A stretch of DNA of 64,000 nt. It comes from Microbotryomycetes sp. JL201. Its lineage: Eukaryota > Basidiomycota > Microbotryomycetes. How positions within the stretch are numbered: position 1 is the stretch's first letter; every line of letters starts with the position of its first letter. Positions 36,303 to 47,798 of this stretch are shown piece by piece. The notes below the pieces were generated by a model that ran no database searches, had not been told where the DNA came from, and saw only the letters and a program-made list of their open reading frames with translations. The stretch lies in NCBI GenBank assembly GCA_033819885.1, contig JAQYUZ010000013.1, forward strand, positions 300,770 through 364,769. The letters run 5' to 3'. The position numbers and the translations under genes are program-made.

Positions 36303-36868
36303 CGTTGTCACCAATGTCTTCGGCAGGACAGGGCTCCGGTACGCGGGGCCGACGCAATGGCCGCTAGGTCGCAACGGAGATAGGTCCTCAGGTGAGCCGA
36401 TACTCGATCAGCTAGCAGACTGAGCTCGCGCGAGAGAAACAAACGGTGATCTGCGGTCGTAATGACGAGCTGCTTTCGAACGAAGCGACAATGACCGCAA
36501 AGCGCGATCGACGCTCGCCTAATTTCGCCTATCACTACAAATCAACTCGTGCCTGCACGTCATTGCTCAGTTCCTGAGATTGACTGCAGCCCACCCTCTC
36601 CTTCACGTTCCGCACACCGTCCAGCGAATCGAGTGCAGCGAGCAGCCATCAACCAGAGGCTCGTGCCCTCGTTGCCGCTTGGTCGTACTGGCACGCAGCG
36701 TGAGTGCACGCTGAACTGAATCGTCAGATGCTGCATCTGATATATGTCTTGTGGCTGCCGCCGCTTTGCAGGTGACATTGTGACGCACTGACAGCGCTCG
36801 GCTCTGCTCACACGTCTCACGAGTACGCGGACCTTTTCATAGGACTCCTAACCGCAGTTGACTGACAA
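36303..36868. promoter_or_regulatory. Divergent CAP1 / cullin-1 promoter region
   Basis: 566 bp between start codons. Only overlapping shadow frames occur; no gene seen. Confidence 0.4.
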
Positions 36869-39800
36869 ATGCGGGACCTTCAAAGTGCCACCGGTCAACG
36901 GTGCCATCCCTGATAGCCGCGGTCAGCCTTGCTTGCTCTCGCGTTGCGCGCCAATTACCCGCGACCGCGTCTTAGATTCAACCATGCTCATATCCATAAT
37001 GTGTACTGCTTTCCAGACCTCGTCGCAACATGGCAATTCCTCGAAGAAGGCGTCGGTGCGTGCTTTGCCAGTGGCACCGTTCAGATCTGCTGACAAGCAT
37101 GCTTTTCTGCACCAGAACACATCATGGTCAGGCTAAATGAGGGCATGTCGTACGGCAAATACATGAACGTGGGCACTTCAGCACGCCGCGCTTAGTAATG
37201 CGGATCAAGTGCTCACATTTGTTCTGGGGCGCCAGCTGTACACGGTCGCATACAATTACTGCACAAGTAGTCGCATGAACTCGGGAGGCATGACAGATAC
37301 GCTCGGCATTGGGGGATCAGGTGGACGATGCAAGTCGCGGCTCGCTTTCCCAATGAATATGCTAACTTGCCTCGACCTTTCTGCAGCTGGCGCCAATCTA
37401 GTTGGACAAGAAGTAGGAGCAAACGATGCACGCGCTCGCTAAACTCGTATATTGATGACGCTTCTCCGCCGGCAGCTCTATAAACACCTGAATAACTACT
37501 TTGTCACCCATCTCAAAGGCGTCAGAGGTGCCGCCGAAGACTTGACGGACGAGCCACTTCTCGATTACTACACGAAGGAGTGGGATAGGTACACGACAGG
37601 CGCTAGCTACGTCAACAGGCTATTCACGTATTTGAATCGACATTGGATCAAGCGTGAAAAGGATGAAGGACGCAAGAACGTCTACCCTGTTTACATCCTC
37701 GCCCTTGTTCAATGGAAGGACCATTTCTACAAACACGTGCAGGGCTCCAACAAGTTGACAACGGCTGTTCTCAAATTGATCGAAAAACAGAGGCAAGGAG
37801 AAACGATTGAAACCAACCTGGTGAAGAAAGTCATAGATTCGTTTGGCAAGTCTTTGGCCGAGAAACGCCACGGATGAGCACAAAGTTACTAAACATCCAT
37901 TTGGCTGATCCTTTCTGCAGTTGCCCTTGGTCTCGACGAGGTCGATTCGAACCGTCAGAACCTGGAAGTGTATCGGGAGGCATTCGAAAAGCCGTTCTTG
38001 GCGGCGACAGAAATGTTCTATAAGGCAGAGTCCGAACAATTCATCGCTGTCAATTCTGTGACCGAATACATGAAGAAAGCGGAGGCTCGCTTGAACGAGG
38101 AAGAAAATCGGGTCGACCTGTATTTGCATGCCTCGACTCGCAAGGGCGTAAGTTTGAGCCTAGAACTGGAGCATCGATCATGTTCTTCTGACCAGTCGCG
38201 CTCGCAGCTGGTGTCGAAGTGCGAAGAAGTGCTTGTCAAGAATCACTCTGGAAAAATGCAGGAAGAATTTCTCAGGGCAAGTATTACGCACCAGTTCAAT
38301 CGCAAACTTGCCGTTAATTGTGCTGTCTCCACAGCTGCTTGAGCAAGAGCAGGAGCCTGATATTCATCGGATGTATTTATTGCTCTCGCGAATACCGTCT
38401 GGACTCGACCCCTTGCGCGAGAACTTTGAGCAACATGTTAAGAAATCCGGCCTTGACAGCGTGGAGAAGGCTGTCGGGGAAGCTGTCGATGCCGTCGAGC
38501 CCAAAGCTTACGTCGATGCACTGCTACACATCCACAAGAAGAACGCAGAGCTCGTCGCCAAGGCTTTTAGAGGAGATGTGGGTTTTGTCGCATCGCTGGA
38601 CAAGGTGAGCAGTGCACACAAAAGCACAGTCGAAGCCTAGACTTGACATGCCCCGACAGGCCTGCCGCGAGTATGTCAATCGCAACAAGGCGTGTCCGCC
38701 ATCAATGCCGAACAGAAGTCCCGAGCTGCTTGCACGGTATGCCGATGCTTTGCTTAAAAAAAGCAACAAGGCAAGCGAGGACGCCGATATCGAGCAGGCA
38801 CTGGCCGACACAATGACGGGCTTCAAGTACATCGAAGACAAGGACGTGTTTCAGAAGTTCTACTCTCGCCACTTATCGTCTCGCTTGATCAAGGGAACAT
38901 CAGCCTCGGATGATGCCGAAGCCAACATGATCGCAAAGCTCAAGGAAGCGTGCGGCTTTGAGTATACGAGCAAGCTGCAGCGCATGTTCCAGGACATGAA
39001 CATCAACAAGGACCTGAATTCTGACTTTAAGGACAAGATGGCAGCAAACCATGATGCATCGGACTTGACTGGTCAGTGCATCTATGTATGACAACGACCT
39101 TGCGAACTCACGCCGGGCCTTGTTCGTTTGTCGCAGTTGACGCCGACTTCCAAGTGCTTAATACGGCGTCTTGGCCTCTGACAACACCTTCATCAGAGCT
39201 CAAAGTTCCGGCGGAACTCTTGAGGACGTTCGATCGTTTCAACGGTTATTATACGACAAAGCACAGCGGGCGCAAGCTTACATGGCTGTGGCAACATTGC
39301 AAAAACGAGTACGTGCCGACGCTCAGCTACATTTCAAAGCCCAATCCGGCTGACGCGTACTTGACGATCTAGACTCCGCTCATTGTACACACCTCAAAAG
39401 TATTTCATGCTAACGTCAATGTATCAAGCTGCGATTCTGCTTCAGTATAATCAAGGCGGGGATGCGATCTCTTTCGAAGAATTGAGACTAGGCACGGGCA
39501 TGAAAGAAGAAATGCTCAAGCAAGTGCTCGACTTGCTGACAAAACAGAGGGTGCTCGACTTCAAGGACGAATTGTACGAGCTCAACCTCGGTAGGTCGAC
39601 ATCGTTACCTTGGTCTGCCGACACGCTGATCAGCGACCCACGTATGACTTGCAGGTTTCAAATCGAAGAAAATTAGGATCAATCTGAACGCACCACTGAG
39701 CAGATCGGAGGTTAAGGCAGAGTCCGCCGATGTCATGAAGGTTAGTTCCATTTAGCAGCTGTCTCAGCTGTCCGGATCGCCTGATCCCTTTTTGCTTCGA

Positions 39801-40234
39801 GTAGCACGTCGACGAAGATCGCAAGATGTTGATTCAAGCGATAATCGTTCGCATCATGAAATCTCGGAAAGAATTGAGGCATCAGCAACTCGTATCTGAG
39901 ACTGTGTCGCAATTGCAAAGCCGTTTTTCGCCTAGGGTGGCAGACATCAAGAAGGCCATCGACACTTTGCTCGAGAAAGAATGTGAGTCCGCTCATGAGG
40001 CCTTGATCCTAGGTGTTGCACAAGTTGACACTCATTGTACGCGATCGCGTACTTGCGCTTCAAAGACCTGGAACGGTCTGTGATATAGCGTGGTCCGTGA
40101 AGTGATCCACGCTTGCTGACTCGTATCGCGAACAACAGTGACGCCGATCAACGCGAGCTTTACAGGTCGGTCCAGCAGGGGTTTGCTGAAGCGCCTCGCG
40201 CTAAAGATTTCGTCGTATCAGGTATCTTGCTTAG
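36869..40234 (+). CDS. Cullin-1 (Cdc53-like) SCF scaffold
   Basis: Scaffold of SCF ubiquitin ligases, binding Skp1/F-box at the N-terminus and Rbx1 at the C-terminus. Around 16 exons. The start ([16 protein letters not shown]) is followed by [20 protein letters not shown] and [15 protein letters not shown], the cullin-1 signature. Further pieces include [89 protein letters not shown] and [20 protein letters not shown]. The neddylation site lies in [20 protein letters not shown]. The protein ends [13 protein letters not shown], the classic cullin C-terminus, which requires two short final introns. Two introns are GC-AG (37846-37920, 38277-38334). The first exon (to about 36892) is inferred from phase. 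Confidence 0.9.
37846..37920 (+). other. TTTG|GCAAGT...CAG| GC-AG intron, cullin-1
   Basis: 75 bp. It joins KKVIDSF to [12 protein letters not shown], a strongly conserved cullin segment. The nearby GT gives the wrong frame. Confidence 0.9.
38277..38334 (+). other. CAGG|GCAAGT...CAG| GC-AG intron, cullin-1
   Basis: 58 bp. It joins QEEFLR to [14 protein letters not shown]. The internal GTATTA would bring in a stop. Confidence 0.9.
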
Positions 40235-40386
40235 GCAGTCAACGCTTCCAACGGCAACGCAGATCATTGGATTGATCTCTTCTTCTCTCCCTCTATTCCA
40301 TTCGATAGCCTCACATTCGCTTGTTGCAAATTCTTTTTTAAAGTTGGATCTCAACAAATGAAAAAAACTCCGAGGCGCGATGATTC

Positions 40387-41694
40387 TTAATTCTCAACTA
40401 GCAAAACGTATTCTCGTGTGCTGAACGCCAATTTCATGACTGCAGCAAGAAGAGCACGTTATGAACCGAGAAGCGTAAATTCTTCGGCTTTGCGACTCAC
40501 CATCACCCGATTTCAGTTCATAGAAGCGTGATGGAGGCACACTCTCGTCGTTGACCGTGGTCCCGTTCGCAGATTCTAGGTCGATGATGAAAGGTCTGCA
40601 AATATGGGTCAGTGCTTAGGCCAAAAGCAACCTTCACAATAGAAGGGCCGTTGGGGCGAGACTGACTTTGTTAACGTTTTTGTGTCGCCAAATTCATTGC
40701 GTTCGATCACTTGTCGAAATTGAAGAACGGCGTGCTGTTTCGACGTTGAGGGGTGGTCTACAGGAATGTCGGCAACCTTTTGGGCGTCTCATGTCAAAAC
40801 TTTCCTCCTCATCGAGATCAATGTTTTCAAGCCGCACTCACGATCCGGTCGCGCCCGATCAGGTATGCAGATTGCCGGTGTACGTGGAAGAGGTCTTTTC
40901 ACGGTAAAAGCTGTCAGCTCTGGCAGGAAAAACGCTGGATACGGGGGATCGCGCACCAACTTGCTCCCTGCCTTTGAAGCAGTAAAGCCGCCAGTTTTTT
41001 GTAGGCTTGCGCGCCTCTGGAGGTTCATTGTACTTGAGTACCACTCCGCGCAGAGTACTGCAAGGCGTGGGGCTCGTCAGCACCATGAGGAAAGCTCGTG
41101 AGAGACCTGTTCGACTTGCTTCGTTTCGGCTGCCAAGGCGCCGGAAGGCGCAAAGTTCGGTTCCACAGGCTTCGCAGGTGTTTGAAGCTGCTTGTCGTCC
41201 TTGTCGTCCGCGGTCCCTCTGCCGTAAGAGTACTGTTGTGGCGCTGCGCCAGCGTCGCTGACAACTTGAGACTGGCTCGGCAGTTGCTGTCTCGAATCTC
41301 GCCTCCTTGCGCCAGTTTCTGTCGAGCGTTGCTGCCTTTCGTCGTTCTGCTCCCGTTGCCCCCATCCGCCGTCGCCCTCATGTCCGCCATTGTCCTGTCT
41401 CCGCTGTCTACCGCTGCGGTCGACGCTCCCTTTGTCTCCCTCCATGTATCCGTGATACCTGTCTAGCCTATCTTGCCTGCCATTGCGTGAACCATAGCGT
41501 TCGAGTGGTCCGGGGGGCGAGCGCGACGGGTGACGGCGCCTGTCTTCTTCGTCATGTGCGCGTCCGTGTCCACGTTTGTACCGGTCTTGCCGGCTGTCTT
41601 GATATCTTGGTCTGTCTCGCTGAGGCGGAGATTTTGACCGTGATCTGGACTGCATCGCTGAGTAACTTGGCGAGAAGCGAGCCTGCTCAGCCAT
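40387..41694 (-). CDS. FHA-domain splicing factor Pml1/SNIP1 homologue
   Basis: Subunit of the pre-mRNA retention and splicing (RES) complex in yeast; SNIP1 in animals. The N-terminal half is Arg/Ser/Asp-rich (SRSRSKSPPQRDRPRYQD). Then come NFAPSGALAAETN, GVVLKYNEPPEARKPTKNWR, and the FHA domain: LFHVHRQSAYLIGRDRI, VADIPVDHPSTSKQHAVLQF, EFGDTKTLTK, PFIIDLESANGTTVNDESVP and REYVLLVEN at the end. The phosphothreonine-binding GR, S..H and NGT residues are present. Six exons; the first intron (41058-41119) is GC-AG. It is convergent with cullin-1 (152 bp) and divergent from FEN1 (345 bp). Confidence 0.9.
41058..41119 (-). other. GAA|GCAAGT...CAG| GC-AG intron, Pml1
   Basis: 62 bp with GGTGCTGACG near the acceptor. 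It joins LAAETN to TLRGVVLKYNEPPEAR. The nearby GT donors are in phase 0 and lead to stops. Confidence 0.85.
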
Positions 41695-42039
41695 CAGCGC
41701 TCGCCACCTGGGGGGCAGCGCGTGGTCCAGTCCGTCTGAGTGAACGACTTTTGCATGCTGCCTATCATGTCATATGTCTAACTGTCTTGCCGGAGCTCGA
41801 CCAATGCGCCCTATGCAAGTCACGTGAGCTCATGGAGTCTCAGAACGGCCGGGCTGCCGAGACTGTGACAATTATCGACAAAGACTCGGATTTGAAGCGG
41901 GGAGTTGGCAATTTCTGCTGCTCATCACGAGTGAAGTCGGAGCCTCTTCGAAGATCAGCGCGTGACGCGACGCGCGAACCTTGTCCTTTCTACGTTCTGC
42001 TTCGCGCTACCCCTCATTCGCGCCGCGTACTCGGCCAGG
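41695..42039. promoter_or_regulatory. Divergent Pml1 / FEN1 promoter region
   Basis: 345 bp between start codons; no gene. Confidence 0.4.
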
Positions 42040-43845
42040 ATGGGCATCAAAGGCTTGACTGCATTGATTACGGAGCATGCGCCGCATGCCATCAAGCAGC
42101 ACGACATCAAGAGCTTGTTCGGTCGCAAAGTCGCCGTCGATGCGTGAGACTCACCCGTACACGCGACGCGATTCACCAGGAGTAGCTAATGCTGGCGCAT
42201 ACAGCTCGATGAGTTTGTACCAATTTCTAATCGCGGTCAGGCAGCAGGACGGCCAATCACTGATGAACGAGCAGGGCGAAACGACGTCACACTTGCTTGG
42301 TAACCATGCGCTCACCTTGGCATGCAGTTCTTGCTTTACACACTCACATCGCCGCAACATGCAGGCATGTTCTACCGCACAATTCGTATGGTCGAGAATG
42401 ACCTCAAACCGTGCTTCGTGTTTGACGGTAAAGCGCCAGAGCTCAAGCAAAACATTGCAAGTCGCATGCGAGAGGCGGAGTCTCAAGTCTGATTCGTTCC
42501 GCATTGGCTGAATCGGTACCCGCGTCCTACAGCTCAAAAAGCGATTCTCGAGGCGGGAAGAGGCTAAAGAGGACGAGGCTGAAGCCAAGGAAACGGGTGC
42601 AAACAGCCCAATTTACGCGCCATCAAAACCTTTCGCTGACATGCTTTCTCGTCAGGCACGGTCGAGGATGTGGACCGTTTCAATCGCCGTCAAGTTCGCG
42701 TCACCCCTCAACATAATGATGAGTGCAAGAAACTGCTAACGCTCATGGGCATTCCATGGATAAACGTAAGAAGCACATCATCAGATCGAATGCGATAAAT
42801 GAAACAAAAGCCAACAAGGCTTGTCCGCAGGCACCTGGGGAAGCAGAAGCCCAATGCGCTGAACTTTGCCGCGGAAACCTTGTATGTCTGAACTGCTTTG
42901 CACCCGATCAGATGCCGAGATCTTGATTGACGGTTGGTGAAGGTCTATGGAGCCGGATCAGAAGATATGGACACGCTCACATTCAACTCGCCGATCCTCG
43001 TCCGTCACCTGACGTTTTCCGAGGCTCGCAAGATGCCAATCGAGGTCATATCACTCCAGGACGTACTTGAAGGTTTCAATTTGACAATGGACAAGGTGGC
43101 TCTGGGCTATGCATTGCTTCTTTCCATTGCGTTGACAGAATTTCTCTCATTGTCACCCAGTTCATCGAAATGTGCATGCTGTGCGGCTGCGACTACCTTG
43201 AGCCTGTTAAGGGTATCGGTGCCAAGACGGCGCTCAAGCTCGTTCAAGAATACGACTCGTTTGGGGACATCGTCGCGCATCTGCGCAAAGGCAAGAATCC
43301 GCCTCCCGAGGATTGGCCGTGGGAGGATGCCAAAAAATTGTTTCAAAAGCCAGATGTGACACCTGCCGAACATGTGACGGTCAGTTCGAGGTTGCTGCCA
43401 CCTGAGATCCATCTCTCTTCTCACCCATACAAATCAGCTCGAGTGGAAAGCGCCAGATGTCGAAGGCCTCGTTGAATTCTTGGTCAAAGATAAAGGGTTC
43501 GCGTGCGTGTAATCAGTATCAGTCGGTGTGAAAGAGGATTCTCATGTGCTCATTGACTTTCGTGCGCAGTGAGGATCGCGTGCGAAAGGGAGCCGACAAA
43601 CTGAAAGCTCGCCTGGCCGCCAAACAGCAAGGTCGCCTCGATAACTTTTTCACAATGAAACCAAAGCCACCATCGGATACAAAGCGTCGTCAAGTAAGCC
43701 CACAGCAGTCCTTTCAATTCGCCTAGCGCCCTTGGCTGTCTCACAGAAAAATCTCACGCTTCTCACTCCTCAGGATGACAAGAAGGACGGGGGTAAAAGC
43801 AAAAAGGCAAAGACGGCAGCTTCGGCCGGCAAGAAGAAGAAATAA
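42040..43845 (+). CDS. RAD27: Flap endonuclease 1 (Rad27/FEN1)
   Basis: Structure-specific nuclease that removes 5' flaps in Okazaki-fragment maturation and base-excision repair. About ten exons. It starts [20 protein letters not shown]. The active-site carboxylates appear in [43 protein letters not shown] and [25 protein letters not shown]-interacting peptide, QGRLDNFF, lies near the C-terminus, followed by a Lys-rich tail ending GKKKK. One intron (42457-42532) is most likely GC-AG: it gives [18 protein letters not shown] at the usual length, whereas a downstream GT would insert ten residues. Confidence 0.95.
42457..42532 (+). other. ATT|GCAAGT...CAG| probable GC-AG intron, FEN1
   Basis: 76 bp. 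An alternative GTCTGA donor 30 bp downstream is also in frame and would add ten residues. Family length favours the GC donor, so this may be alternative splicing. Confidence 0.65.
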
Positions 43846-44357
43846 GCTTGTTGCCGAACGCCGCGACCCTCCTTCTTGCTCTTCACCGTGCCTTACTTGT
43901 TTTCATTGCTTCAGCCATTTTGCTTCGGCACCTTCGCGACTTGGCCATGATCTTCTCTTTTCGCGATATCTTGCAGCATTTGTTGTCAATACATTGTCTT
44001 GTGCAACCAAACTGCGTCTGCATGCTTGTTTGCGACATCCATGCGTATAGGCAGAATTCGTCGCTTACGGACTGCCGGACATGTAATGCACGTTTCACAG
44101 CATGTCAAATAAGACACGTTGGCATAGAGAGGTAATCAACAAGGCAAGTACTGGCGAAAACGGGGAAAGCGGATGAAGACCTTGGCATTGGACAAAAGAT
44201 GGCCAAGGTATGCAAAATGACAGTCTAGAGAAAGCCGATGAAATGTGTGTGAAGGATCATGGCTGCAAAGGTCTTGCAGAAGATGATGCGTCAGAGCGAG
44301 GTACGAAACGGGGCATCCTCTTCAAGGCGACTAACAACGACGACGGTCCGGATGTTA
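43846..44357. other. Convergent 3' region FEN1 / CENP-B-like gene
   Basis: About 510 bp between stop codons; no gene recognised. Confidence 0.4.
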
Positions 44358-47300
44358 CTAGCGTGGCTCTTCAGTGACGTCCATAGATGCGTCGAAAAGA
44401 GAGCTGCGTTTGGAACCCAATCCGAGAGACGAAGTCAGGCCAGTCAAGCTCGTCAAGCTCGAAATACTGCTGGCCGACTGAGTCCTTCCAAGACGTATAC
44501 GACGGGAAGTGCCGGTTAGAGTGAATTTGTTGTTGGAATGCGGCAACTGCATTGGCGATGCGGCTGCAGCTCCAATGGCCGTCTTCTTGCTAGCAGCAGC
44601 TGCGCCCATTTTCTCCTTGAGTTCCCATATAACAAGTAAGTCTTTTGGTTCTGCGAAGCCCTGAGCGTCGGCCGACTTGAGGTAATCAAAAGCCACTTCA
44701 AGCGAAACTCGAGCTTGCTCGAGCGTTACAGCCGATTTGCGGTTCTTGAATGGTTGGGCTTCGGACGTGTGCTTGGCAGGCGAGGCAGAAGGAAGTGCAG
44801 CGGTCCCAGAAAGTTGAGCTTGCGAAACAGTAGCACTTGAGGTGCTGCCACCGAATGGAGAGCCACCGGAGATAGTTGCTCGCCGAGCTGGCTGCGCCGG
44901 CATGCCGTACGTTGGTAACGGCGAATCGGTCTTCGTCGCGGACGGTTTTCGCGACGGGACAAATGCCGCTTGTAATTGGGATTGTGTGCCATCGCCGTGA
45001 CCAAAGTAGCCGAGTCCGTGGGTACCACCTGGAGTCGAAGGCACGGAATTTGGTTGCGAGTGACTTGTCGGAAACGAGCCGTACATCGAGCCGGTCAGCG
45101 GTGTCCCGAGACCGGTCTGCGAGGAAAACGCCGTCAGGCCAGAATACGAGGATGTTGTTGAGGCGATGGAACCTGATCGGCCATGCTGGAATGAAGCTGC
45201 AGGAGAATGCGTGCCAGAGCCGGGCCCTGTTTGTTGGTGAGAGGAGTGGGGGAATGGAGATTGTGCGGTGCCGCTTGGATACATTGGATGCGGCGGTCTG
45301 ATGAGAGAATCACTTGTGGGATGCATGAGCGTATTTAACGAGGGCGCGGTGGCGGGCGAGATGTTGTCGATGCTCAAAGGCGTGAGCTGTGATTGCGTCG
45401 AAGGTCGCCTCAACGGTGTGCTCTGCATGCGCTGCATGCCAGCGTCAGACAACGCTACAGGCACTGTAGCGGGTCGGGCGATCGTTGAAACATCTACTTC
45501 GCGTACGTTTGATCCAGAGTTGTCGGATACAAGGTGTCCGCTTAAGTCGTACGAGCACAGGGCATCGAACATGCGCTGCTCATTCGTACCAGAAGTGGCA
45601 CGCGAGTGAGTTGTCGAATGCGTTGGGGTGGCCTCTGAATCGAAGGCGAAATGAGATGCATGACGCAAAGTGCTATGCAAGTCGCTCTCGTGGGTACCGT
45701 CCGACATTGCCTGATCGAGTTCCGCTGAGCTCTTATGTGTAGGTGCCTTCGCAGTTGTAGGCCGTGATGATGATCTGTTGCCAGTACTGAGCACGTGACG
45801 TCGCAGCCTTCGACTGGACCGACCGACGAAGTCGCCTGTGTCTTCCCGATCCGACTCGTTTTCGACGATGAGTTCGAGCTTGTCGACGGTCGTCGGACTG
45901 GCGCGAGTGTCGATGAATGTTCCATTTTCAATACCGGCTCGAGCCTTGAAGCCGTCCAACCAAGAGTTGCTCGCTTTGAACCCATCGCAGCCGGGTATAT
46001 GACCGGCAATGTCTTTGGCCTTTGACTGCAAAGTCTCGTCGTCCAACAACCCAAATTGAGCTTGAGTGCGTGCCCATGACGCCAGCTCATTGTCCAGGAA
46101 AGGGTACCGCCCACCGGAGACACTCGGCATGGTCGAGCCTGCGCCGGCTTCTTCGGACTCGGTTCGCTCTGAACTCTGAGCGATGAGCTCGGGCGGTGAA
46201 AGATGCGACTCTGCCGCCAACACTGCTTCATGGACGCCCGACGACGCGTCAGGTGCAGTCGAGGCCAGATCGACTGTGACGTCTCCGGGAATGGCGAGCC
46301 ATCTGAGGCGGTTCTTAAGGATTTTTGACACGGTACTCCGTTCGATCCCGAAGTGAGATCCAATATCGTCCTGCTTGACATTCGGATTTGCCTCACGGAA
46401 CATGCAGATCGCTTTGCGGTCAAGATCGTTCAGTTTCTTTGATACGCGGGTGGTCTTGTTCGGCGAAGACAGGCGTCGGGACAGCGAAGGCCTAGCTGAT
46501 CTCGATGGTACAGTTGACGACGATCTGTACAGTCCCGCGACATCGCTCGTGTCTCCGCCAAAAACCGAGCTAGCCGCCGAGCTTGACCCGACGCGCGACA
46601 TGCCTGCTGGGCCAAAGTCGCCCGAAACCGAGCTGGTGCTGGACGGCGAGCGGCTTAAAACAGACTGTGACGGATCCATTGTCGCTGCCGTCGGTGTTGT
46701 CGGTTGTCTGAAAGGGGACGGGCTCATGATCGTAGGAAATTGGACGAAGCCGGGCGAAGAAGGCGTTGTGATATGCAAAGACGCCAGACCTCGGATGGAG
46801 CCCGATCTCGAAGGTGCAGGCGAAGATACGCCAGAATACGGGTGATGCATGGATGACTGTACACACAGAGGTGACAACGGCTTGATCAGCTCTTGGCCGT
46901 CCAAGGGTCCAATAGCCACGAAACTGACCTGGCTTTTGGAGTGCCTGTGCCTGGCAAAGGACGGACGCTGACGTGCGGCGTCTGCTTGTTGAGGCTGACT
47001 CAATGTAGAGTCGCGCGTGTCTGTCGCGCTCGACGCGTGGTCGCTGTCTTGCAGATTATGCCGTGCAAAGCATTCGGCCTGCATGTCAAGTCCGAGACCG
47101 GGATTGGCTGGCTGCAATAGACGCTGTGCTCCGACAGTGTGAGCAAGTGATTGCATGGCGTGAATCGACGGTGACTGGTGATCTTTCAACGACTCGTGAG
47201 CGGGAAATTGCCGGTCGGCCGAGTGGAAGCTCGTCGCGAGGTTCGCAGCGAAAGACGGCGATGGCTGTAGCGCTACCGTCTGATAGCAGTGGTGATCATG

Positions 47301-47798
47301 ACTGAGGGTGTCTCGAGACAGATGTCGATGCGGCGTCATTGGAGCGTACTGCTCAGCGGGCTGCTCCCTGACTGCGGCGGGCGCGAGCAACGACCCAAAC
47401 TCGTCCGGCGAGCCGCCGGAGGCCAGGGACATGGCTGCATCAACCGACGAAGCGGCTAACATGTGTGTGTAAATGCCGGCGGTTCTATCGGAACCTTCTA
47501 TGCAAAAACTCTCTCCACCGTGAGGATTGGCGCTGGTGGTCGTTGGCGACGGCCATGGCCCACTCGTTCGAGACGTGGGCCAGGCAATCGAATGCGACGG
47601 TGAGGTTGACGCCGAGGTCGTCAGCGCATGGCCATGAGAAGCGCCGTGGCCTTTGCTGTCGCACAGCTGTTGCTGTGGCTGCTGGTGCTGGTGCTGCTGT
47701 TCCCAGTCGTGGCGAAACTGGGCAGACAGCGTGCGAGACCGCCCGACGTCCAAATCACCCGGCGCAAACGCCTCAAACTGAAAGTCAGCCAGGCTCAT
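44358..47798 (-). CDS. CENP-B-like DNA-binding protein
   Basis: Single-exon gene for 1146 residues. It has two tandem DNA-binding modules of the pogo/CENP-B type near the middle. The first is a Psq-like helix-turn-helix: LNDLDRKAICMFREANPNVK, then IGSHFGIERSTVSKILKNRL. The second is a CENP-B/Tc5 domain: LDNELASWARTQAQFGLLDD, SKAKDIAGHIPGCDGFKASN and SWLDGFKARAGI. No DDE nuclease domain follows, so it is a host DNA-binding protein rather than an active transposase. The remainder is Ser/Thr/Pro/Gln-rich. The C-terminus has a short helical segment (LEQARVSLEVAFDYLKSADA) and a Ser-rich end. The start is the first ATG (MSLADFQFEAFAPGDLD). Confidence 0.85.
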   Translation of the reverse strand: MSLADFQFEAFAPGDLDVGRSRTLSAQFRHDWEQQHQHQQPQQQLCDSKGHGASHGHALTTSASTSPSHSIAWPTSRTSGPWPSPTTTSANPHGGESFCIEGSDRTAGIYTHMLAASSVDAAMSLASGGSPDEFGSLLAPAAVREQPAEQYAPMTPHRHLSRDTLSHDHHCYQTVALQPSPSFAANLATSFHSADRQFPAHESLKDHQSPSIHAMQSLAHTVGAQRLLQPANPGLGLDMQAECFARHNLQDSDHASSATDTRDSTLSQPQQADAARQRPSFARHRHSKSQVSFVAIGPLDGQELIKPLSPLCVQSSMHHPYSGVSSPAPSRSGSIRGLASLHITTPSSPGFVQFPTIMSPSPFRQPTTPTAATMDPSQSVLSRSPSSTSSVSGDFGPAGMSRVGSSSAASSVFGGDTSDVAGLYRSSSTVPSRSARPSLSRRLSSPNKTTRVSKKLNDLDRKAICMFREANPNVKQDDIGSHFGIERSTVSKILKNRLRWLAIPGDVTVDLASTAPDASSGVHEAVLAAESHLSPPELIAQSSERTESEEAGAGSTMPSVSGGRYPFLDNELASWARTQAQFGLLDDETLQSKAKDIAGHIPGCDGFKASNSWLDGFKARAGIENGTFIDTRASPTTVDKLELIVENESDREDTGDFVGRSSRRLRRHVLSTGNRSSSRPTTAKAPTHKSSAELDQAMSDGTHESDLHSTLRHASHFAFDSEATPTHSTTHSRATSGTNEQRMFDALCSYDLSGHLVSDNSGSNVREVDVSTIARPATVPVALSDAGMQRMQSTPLRRPSTQSQLTPLSIDNISPATAPSLNTLMHPTSDSLIRPPHPMYPSGTAQSPFPHSSHQQTGPGSGTHSPAASFQHGRSGSIASTTSSYSGLTAFSSQTGLGTPLTGSMYGSFPTSHSQPNSVPSTPGGTHGLGYFGHGDGTQSQLQAAFVPSRKPSATKTDSPLPTYGMPAQPARRATISGGSPFGGSTSSATVSQAQLSGTAALPSASPAKHTSEAQPFKNRKSAVTLEQARVSLEVAFDYLKSADAQGFAEPKDLLVIWELKEKMGAAAASKKTAIGAAAASPMQLPHSNNKFTLTGTSRRIRLGRTQSASSISSLTSLTGLTSSLGLGSKRSSLFDASMDVTEEPR

